Assembly: GCA_964458085.1 (NCBI GenBank)
Contig: CAYWFF010000002.1
Location: 1-64,000 of the forward strand
Origin: CAYWFF01 sp964458085
GTDB taxonomy: Bacteria > Patescibacteriota > Microgenomatia > UBA8517
Direction: 5' to 3'
DNA length: 64,000 nt
Below the pieces are notes generated by a model. It ran no database searches and was not told the DNA's origin. It saw nothing but the letters and a program-made list of their open reading frames with translations. Made by a program: the position numbers and the translations under genes. Below, piece by piece: positions 60,410-64,000 of this stretch; position 1 is the stretch's first letter; each line of letters starts with the position of its first letter.

Positions 60410-61402
60410 ATGGCAAAAAAGAAACCACAACTTAACCCTCTTATCTTTTCTGATTTATTTTTTCTTTCGATGTTTTCATTTGTTTCAATCGCTTCCAGCA
60501 CATTGGCAATTAACAAAAAACCGGAACATACTAAGGTTACTTTCCCTAAAACTTCTGAAGTTCTTGCTGCAACTGATACCTATAGCGACCTGCCTTCCAT
60601 ACCTATTTTATCCGCGCACTCGTCGTTTCCGATTTTTTCTGCCCAGTCGGTTTTAGCTGTTGATATAGATTCGGGAGTTATATTGTATGAAAAAAGTCCC
60701 GACTTGGCACTTTTGCCTGCTTCGACTACAAAAATAATTACTGCACTTGTAGCAATGGATTTTTATCCTCTGGATATGCCATTAACAGTTGGTTTATTGC
60801 AAATTGACGGTCAGAAAATGTCTCTCGTTCCGGGGGAAGTTATAACAGTTGAAAATCTTTTATACGGTTTACTGGTTTACAGCGCAAATGATGCAGCTGA
60901 AGCTCTGGCTTTAAACTATCCTGGCGGAAGGGAAGCTTTTGTTGCTGCCATGAATCATAAAGCAAATATGCTTTCAATGTCCAATACTCACTTTGTAAAT
61001 CCTACTGGTCTCGAAAACACTGGCCATGTGTCTACTGCACGTGATATGGTGCGGGCAACACAGGCTGCTTTAAAAGTACCGCTTTTTCTGAAGATGGTTT
61101 CAACTCCCACAAAAACAGTCACAAACGTAGAAGGAACTATAGTTCACCGTTTAAAAAACATCAATGAACTTTTGGGAAAAGTTGAAGGCGTTAAAGGTGT
61201 TAAAACCGGCTGGACTGAAAACGCACGGGAAAACTTAGTATCTTATGTAGACAGAAAAGGTAAAAGAATTGTTATTACACTTCTCAGCAGTCAAGATCGT
61301 TTCGGAGAGTCGGAAGAACTTATAGAATGGCTTTACAAAGAGTATCATTGGGAACCAATTGCTCCTTATTTTAATGAAATAACCAACTTAACTTCTCAAT
61401 AA
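60410..61402 (+). CDS. D-alanyl-D-alanine carboxypeptidase (S11)
   Basis: 330 residues. Trims peptidoglycan side chains. N-terminal hydrophobic segment (FFLSMFSFVSIASSTLAI), then penicillin-binding motifs: SxxK in LLPASTTKIITALVAMD, SxN in YSANDAAEAL, KTG in GVKGVKTGWTENA. Shows the cell has a peptidoglycan wall. Ends next to a convergent gene. Confidence 0.92.
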   Translation: MAKKKPQLNPLIFSDLFFLSMFSFVSIASSTLAINKKPEHTKVTFPKTSEVLAATDTYSDLPSIPILSAHSSFPIFSAQSVLAVDIDSGVILYEKSPDLALLPASTTKIITALVAMDFYPLDMPLTVGLLQIDGQKMSLVPGEVITVENLLYGLLVYSANDAAEALALNYPGGREAFVAAMNHKANMLSMSNTHFVNPTGLENTGHVSTARDMVRATQAALKVPLFLKMVSTPTKTVTNVEGTIVHRLKNINELLGKVEGVKGVKTGWTENARENLVSYVDRKGKRIVITLLSSQDRFGESEELIEWLYKEYHWEPIAPYFNEITNLTSQ

Positions 61403-61405
61403 AAA

Positions 61406-62476
61406 CTATTCCTGTCCGTAATATTCAGGAGTGATGGCGGGTACAATGGCTGCAAACTCGTTATCTCCCTCAAATACTGCAACCGGTTGATAAAACTGTG
61501 CGTACTGTCCGGGATCGAAGTAGCCCAGATAAACTCTTCTTATGGTAATTTGTGAGTTGGCACTATTGTTGCCTATATTGGTTATGTAAGCGTTGCCAGC
61601 AGTTAATTGATCCCACGCCTGTTGAGCTGTAATAGTAGGATAAGTTCCTAAGGTTTTTTCATCAATCGGGAAATAATGGTATTCTCCGGCAATTATTCCG
61701 GGTATGCCTGTACTGCTTAGCAAAAACCATACATTTGCCTGATCGGGAAATTCCGCAGTAACACTCGGATATTCACCCTCAGGACCGAATGCTTTTCTGA
61801 ATAAATTAACTTTTGTGATATTAGCTTCCGAAAGCGAAACTGCAGACACTAAACTACCGCTTTCCAACTTCAGAAGCTGGGTCCTGGGCTCTCCGGTCAT
61901 GTCTGCAGTTTGCTGGCCCGGCAGCCTAAGTGTCGACTGTGCAGTCTGAATTGCATTTTCCGGTGGCGGTGCTTGATTGCTGACCAGCGACGGTTCGCTT
62001 CGAAGGTCCCTGCTTATGGACCAAACTCCTGTAATAATATTTATAGTCAAATTTGAAGTTGAATTATTTTTAGTGAACACATATACGTTTGGCACGTTTT
62101 CGACGACAATTTTGCCGCTTTCTTTATTGAATCCTAAAGCTCCTGCAATGTCTTTTGCTTTATCAAGCGCGTTTAAGCTAGAAACAGGAGATGGCATAAA
62201 ATAGACTGGAATTTGATTGGGGAATTCGGGTAAATTACCTGTGGGTGTCTCAAGCATAAAACTGAGTCCGGTAACAGGTGTTTTTTCCGGCATCGGAAGA
62301 AAAGGTAGTTTGCCGAAAGCAACCGTCGGCGGAGGAGGGGGAGGCGGAAACAGCCTTTGGTAAATAGAAATACCTGTTGTCAAAGTGAGCCTGCCTACAA
62401 TAATTAATACAACAGCATAAACGCTATAGCGTATGACTTTCCGGGACGTAATGGCGACTTCAGTTAAACTGGCCAT
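61406..62476 (-). CDS. Anchored extracytoplasmic protein, unknown
   Basis: 356 residues from ATG 62476. One N-terminal transmembrane helix (VIRYSVYAVVLIIVGRLTL), a run of eight prolines (LFPPPPPPPTV region), then a long polar domain with PepSY-like features in its last third (ITAQQAWDQLTAGNAYIT ... VYLGYFDPGQYAQFYQPVAVF). A TATAAT box 6 nt before ATG 62476 on the minus strand supports this start over ATG 62503. Confidence 0.7.
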   Translation of the reverse strand: MASLTEVAITSRKVIRYSVYAVVLIIVGRLTLTTGISIYQRLFPPPPPPPTVAFGKLPFLPMPEKTPVTGLSFMLETPTGNLPEFPNQIPVYFMPSPVSSLNALDKAKDIAGALGFNKESGKIVVENVPNVYVFTKNNSTSNLTINIITGVWSISRDLRSEPSLVSNQAPPPENAIQTAQSTLRLPGQQTADMTGEPRTQLLKLESGSLVSAVSLSEANITKVNLFRKAFGPEGEYPSVTAEFPDQANVWFLLSSTGIPGIIAGEYHYFPIDEKTLGTYPTITAQQAWDQLTAGNAYITNIGNNSANSQITIRRVYLGYFDPGQYAQFYQPVAVFEGDNEFAAIVPAITPEYYGQE

Positions 62477-62532
62477 GCAAATATTATAACAGATTTCAAG
62501 CATATCAAAGCCACCAGCTCTCTATATTTAAT

Positions 62533-62632
62533 NNNNNNNNNNNNNNNNNNNNNNNNNNNNNNNNNNNNNNNNNNNNNNNNNNNNNNNNNNNNNNNNNNNN
62601 NNNNNNNNNNNNNNNNNNNNNNNNNNNNNNNN
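62533..62632. other. Scaffold gap (100 N)
   Basis: Run of 100 Ns, probably a placeholder length. It removes the start of gltX and the intergenic region before it. Confidence 0.95.
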
Positions 62633-62633
62633 T

Positions 62634-63857
62634 ATTTTACGAATTGAAGACACCGATCAAAAAAGAGAAGTAGCAGGAGCGACTGAAGATCTGCAAAAAA
62701 TATTAAAAACTTTCGACTTAGACTGGGATGAATATTATGTTCAATCTGAACGTCAAAAAACCGGTATTTACAGAAAGACTGCGGAAAAATTAGTAAACGA
62801 AGGCCATGCATTTTATTGCCAATGTCCGCCCAAGAATGCTAAAGATAAAGGCTATTCGACAGAACTAAGAGACCCTTGCCGTAGTAAAAAGCTCACAAGT
62901 GGTGCAGTTAAACTTATGGTTCCCGACAATAAAGTCGTTTCATACTATGACTTTGTTCACAAAAAAGAGATTTCATGGAATACGAACGAAGTTTATGATG
63001 CTACGCTTTTAAAATCCGATGGTTTCCCCACATATCATTTAGCAGTTGCTGTTGATGATACCGCAATGAACATCAGTCATGTTTTAAGGGGACACGATTG
63101 GCTTCCTTCAACTCCTATACACTTACTTGTCTTTCGCTATATCGGAAGTAAACTTCCCCAAATCGGCCATTTAACTGACATTCTATCAGCAGAAACCGGT
63201 AAAAAACTGTCAAAGAGAAGGGATTCTGTTTTTGTCGAACAGTTTCTTGAAGAAGGCTATCTTCCCGAAGCACTTTTAAACTTTGTGATGCTTTTAGGTT
63301 GGGCGCCTAAAGATAATCGCGAACTTTTTAAACTTGAAGAATTTGTAAAAGAATTTTCAGAAGAAGGTTTTCAGGAATCTAATCCTAAATTTTTAACTGA
63401 AAAACTGGATTGGTTCAACGGTTATTATATCCGTCAAAAAACAGATGAAGAACTTACCAATTTGTTTATGCCATATGCACCGGAAAATGCGGATTCCGTA
63501 TTATTAGGGCAAATTGCACCTCTCATTAAAGAGCGAATTAAAAAATTGTCCGAGTTTGCGGATATAGCGGGATTTTTCTTCGAGCGACCAAAAGTTGACA
63601 CTTTATTATTTTCCCCGGACGGAGAGGAACACATCGCTCTTGCCAAAAAAGTGCTTTCTAACCTAGAAAACTGGACTACTGAAGAAATGAACGAAAAACT
63701 TATGGAGGTAGTAAAATCAAACAACTTTCATACCGGGAAGTTTTTTATGGATTTAAGAATTGCCATTACAGGCAAAAAAATTACTCCGCCATTAAACGAC
63801 TCAATGGTAATACTTGGAAAAGAAGAAACACTTGCCCGACTTGCCGAATTGCACTAA
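62634..63857 (+). CDS. gltX: Glutamyl-tRNA synthetase, 5' end in gap
   Basis: Charges tRNA-Glu. 407 codons visible, opening in frame right after the gap with ILRIEDTDQKR, a GluRS hallmark; the HIGH motif lies in the gap. Present are YHLAVAVDDTAMNISHVLRGHDWLPSTP, the KMSKS-type loop KKLSKRRDS, and the anticodon-binding C-terminal part. The first internal ATG (62916) is not the start. Confidence 0.93.
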   Translation: MLRIEDTDQKREVAGATEDLQKILKTFDLDWDEYYVQSERQKTGIYRKTAEKLVNEGHAFYCQCPPKNAKDKGYSTELRDPCRSKKLTSGAVKLMVPDNKVVSYYDFVHKKEISWNTNEVYDATLLKSDGFPTYHLAVAVDDTAMNISHVLRGHDWLPSTPIHLLVFRYIGSKLPQIGHLTDILSAETGKKLSKRRDSVFVEQFLEEGYLPEALLNFVMLLGWAPKDNRELFKLEEFVKEFSEEGFQESNPKFLTEKLDWFNGYYIRQKTDEELTNLFMPYAPENADSVLLGQIAPLIKERIKKLSEFADIAGFFFERPKVDTLLFSPDGEEHIALAKKVLSNLENWTTEEMNEKLMEVVKSNNFHTGKFFMDLRIAITGKKITPPLNDSMVILGKEETLARLAELH

Positions 63858-63860
63858 AAA

Positions 63861-64000
63861 ATGCCAACTGCCCAAAAGTATACTGATCCAGCGGATGTTA
63901 TCCGCCGTCTGAAAGAGGAACATATCAAAAGAAAAGATAAGTTCCTAAACACCTATCCTCACGTAGATAAATTTTTACAGAATAAAGGATTGGCTTTGGA
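63861..64000 (+). CDS. Unknown protein, 3' end outside the window
   Basis: ATG 63861, 3 nt after the gltX stop, opens a frame that stays open to the window end (46 codons): MPTAQKYTDPADVIRRLKEE, then HIKRKDKFLNTYPHVDK. Charged and helical, no signal peptide. Not recognisable from this part. Confidence 0.55.
   Translation, partial: MPTAQKYTDPADVIRRLKEEHIKRKDKFLNTYPHVDKFLQNKGLAL

Noticed and set aside
1..64000. UGA recoding to glycine as in Gracilibacteria/Absconditabacteria
   Set aside because: Several genes end normally in TGA within ATGA overlaps and no conserved Gly position is encoded by TGA in the families read.
1..64000. tRNA genes and CRISPR arrays
   Set aside because: I found no cloverleaf with a proper T-arm and no regularly spaced direct repeats; isolated TTCGAATC-like strings lie inside coding genes.

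Overview
The window looks like a metagenome-assembled scaffold from a small-genome bacterium of the Candidate Phyla Radiation (Patescibacteria), most likely Microgenomates-like. This placement is inferred from gene content and style, not from a marker tree. Genes are tightly packed with many ATGA or TAATG overlaps and TGA is used as a stop. A DUF5679-type zinc ribbon, DUF4446 and DUF3048 proteins, a compact type IV pilus locus and an AspRS without its usual insertion domain all fit. There are two scaffold gaps (10 N at 3463-3472, 100 N at 62533-62632). The first gap is flanked by two slightly different copies of the same ~200 bp, which points to strain variants joined end to end.

Layout. 1-3336: recA (5' cut), recX, RNase Y, HU. 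3625-8682: ABC-2 exporter (one ATPase, two permeases), Nudix, miaA, PerM-like permease. 8705-9290: RNase P RNA with its own promoter and terminator. 9413-19739: MscS-related membrane protein and a type IV pilus locus (pilB, pilC, three minor-pilin-like genes on the minus strand, a pilM-pilN fusion, pilO-like, a prepilin). 19803-21672: a GNAT-like protein next to a pyruvoyl-type histidine decarboxylase. 21712-31139: two sensor kinases, three single-domain response regulators, a membrane-anchored binding protein and a glucan phosphorylase.

31219-46599 is the accessory heart of the window. A complete yifB/comM (31219-32748) is followed by two cargo blocks, and each block ends at a 5'-truncated copy of the yifB 3' end (38777-39154 and 46222-46599). 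All three copies become homologous at the same codons (Arg-Ile-Asp-Leu-His-Ile). The simplest reading is two tandem insertions (6.4 and 7.4 kb) into yifB, each bringing its own yifB 3' end and so restoring the gene. Block A carries pyrimidine/nucleotide salvage genes (PRTase, dTMP-kinase-like, Maf, PfkB kinase) with an NMT1/THI5-type ABC importer and a GreA-like protein. Block B carries an unfamiliar six-gene set: stand-alone AlaRS-like protein, S51 peptidase, carbamoyltransferase, amidohydrolase, archaeal-type SAM synthetase and radical SAM enzyme. No recombinase is encoded in either block.

46638-64000 returns to housekeeping: dtd, CAP-domain protein, small zinc ribbon, DUF4446, DUF3048, secDF, nuclease, CCA transferase, recJ, rel, aspS, D,D-carboxypeptidase, gltX. 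Between rel and aspS lies a divergent regulatory hub. A T-box leader controls aspS on the plus strand. On the minus strand a 23-codon leader ORF with perfectly matched antiterminator and terminator arms precedes a gene of unknown function. Many genes have a -10 box only 6-15 nt before the start codon, implying leaderless or near-leaderless mRNAs.
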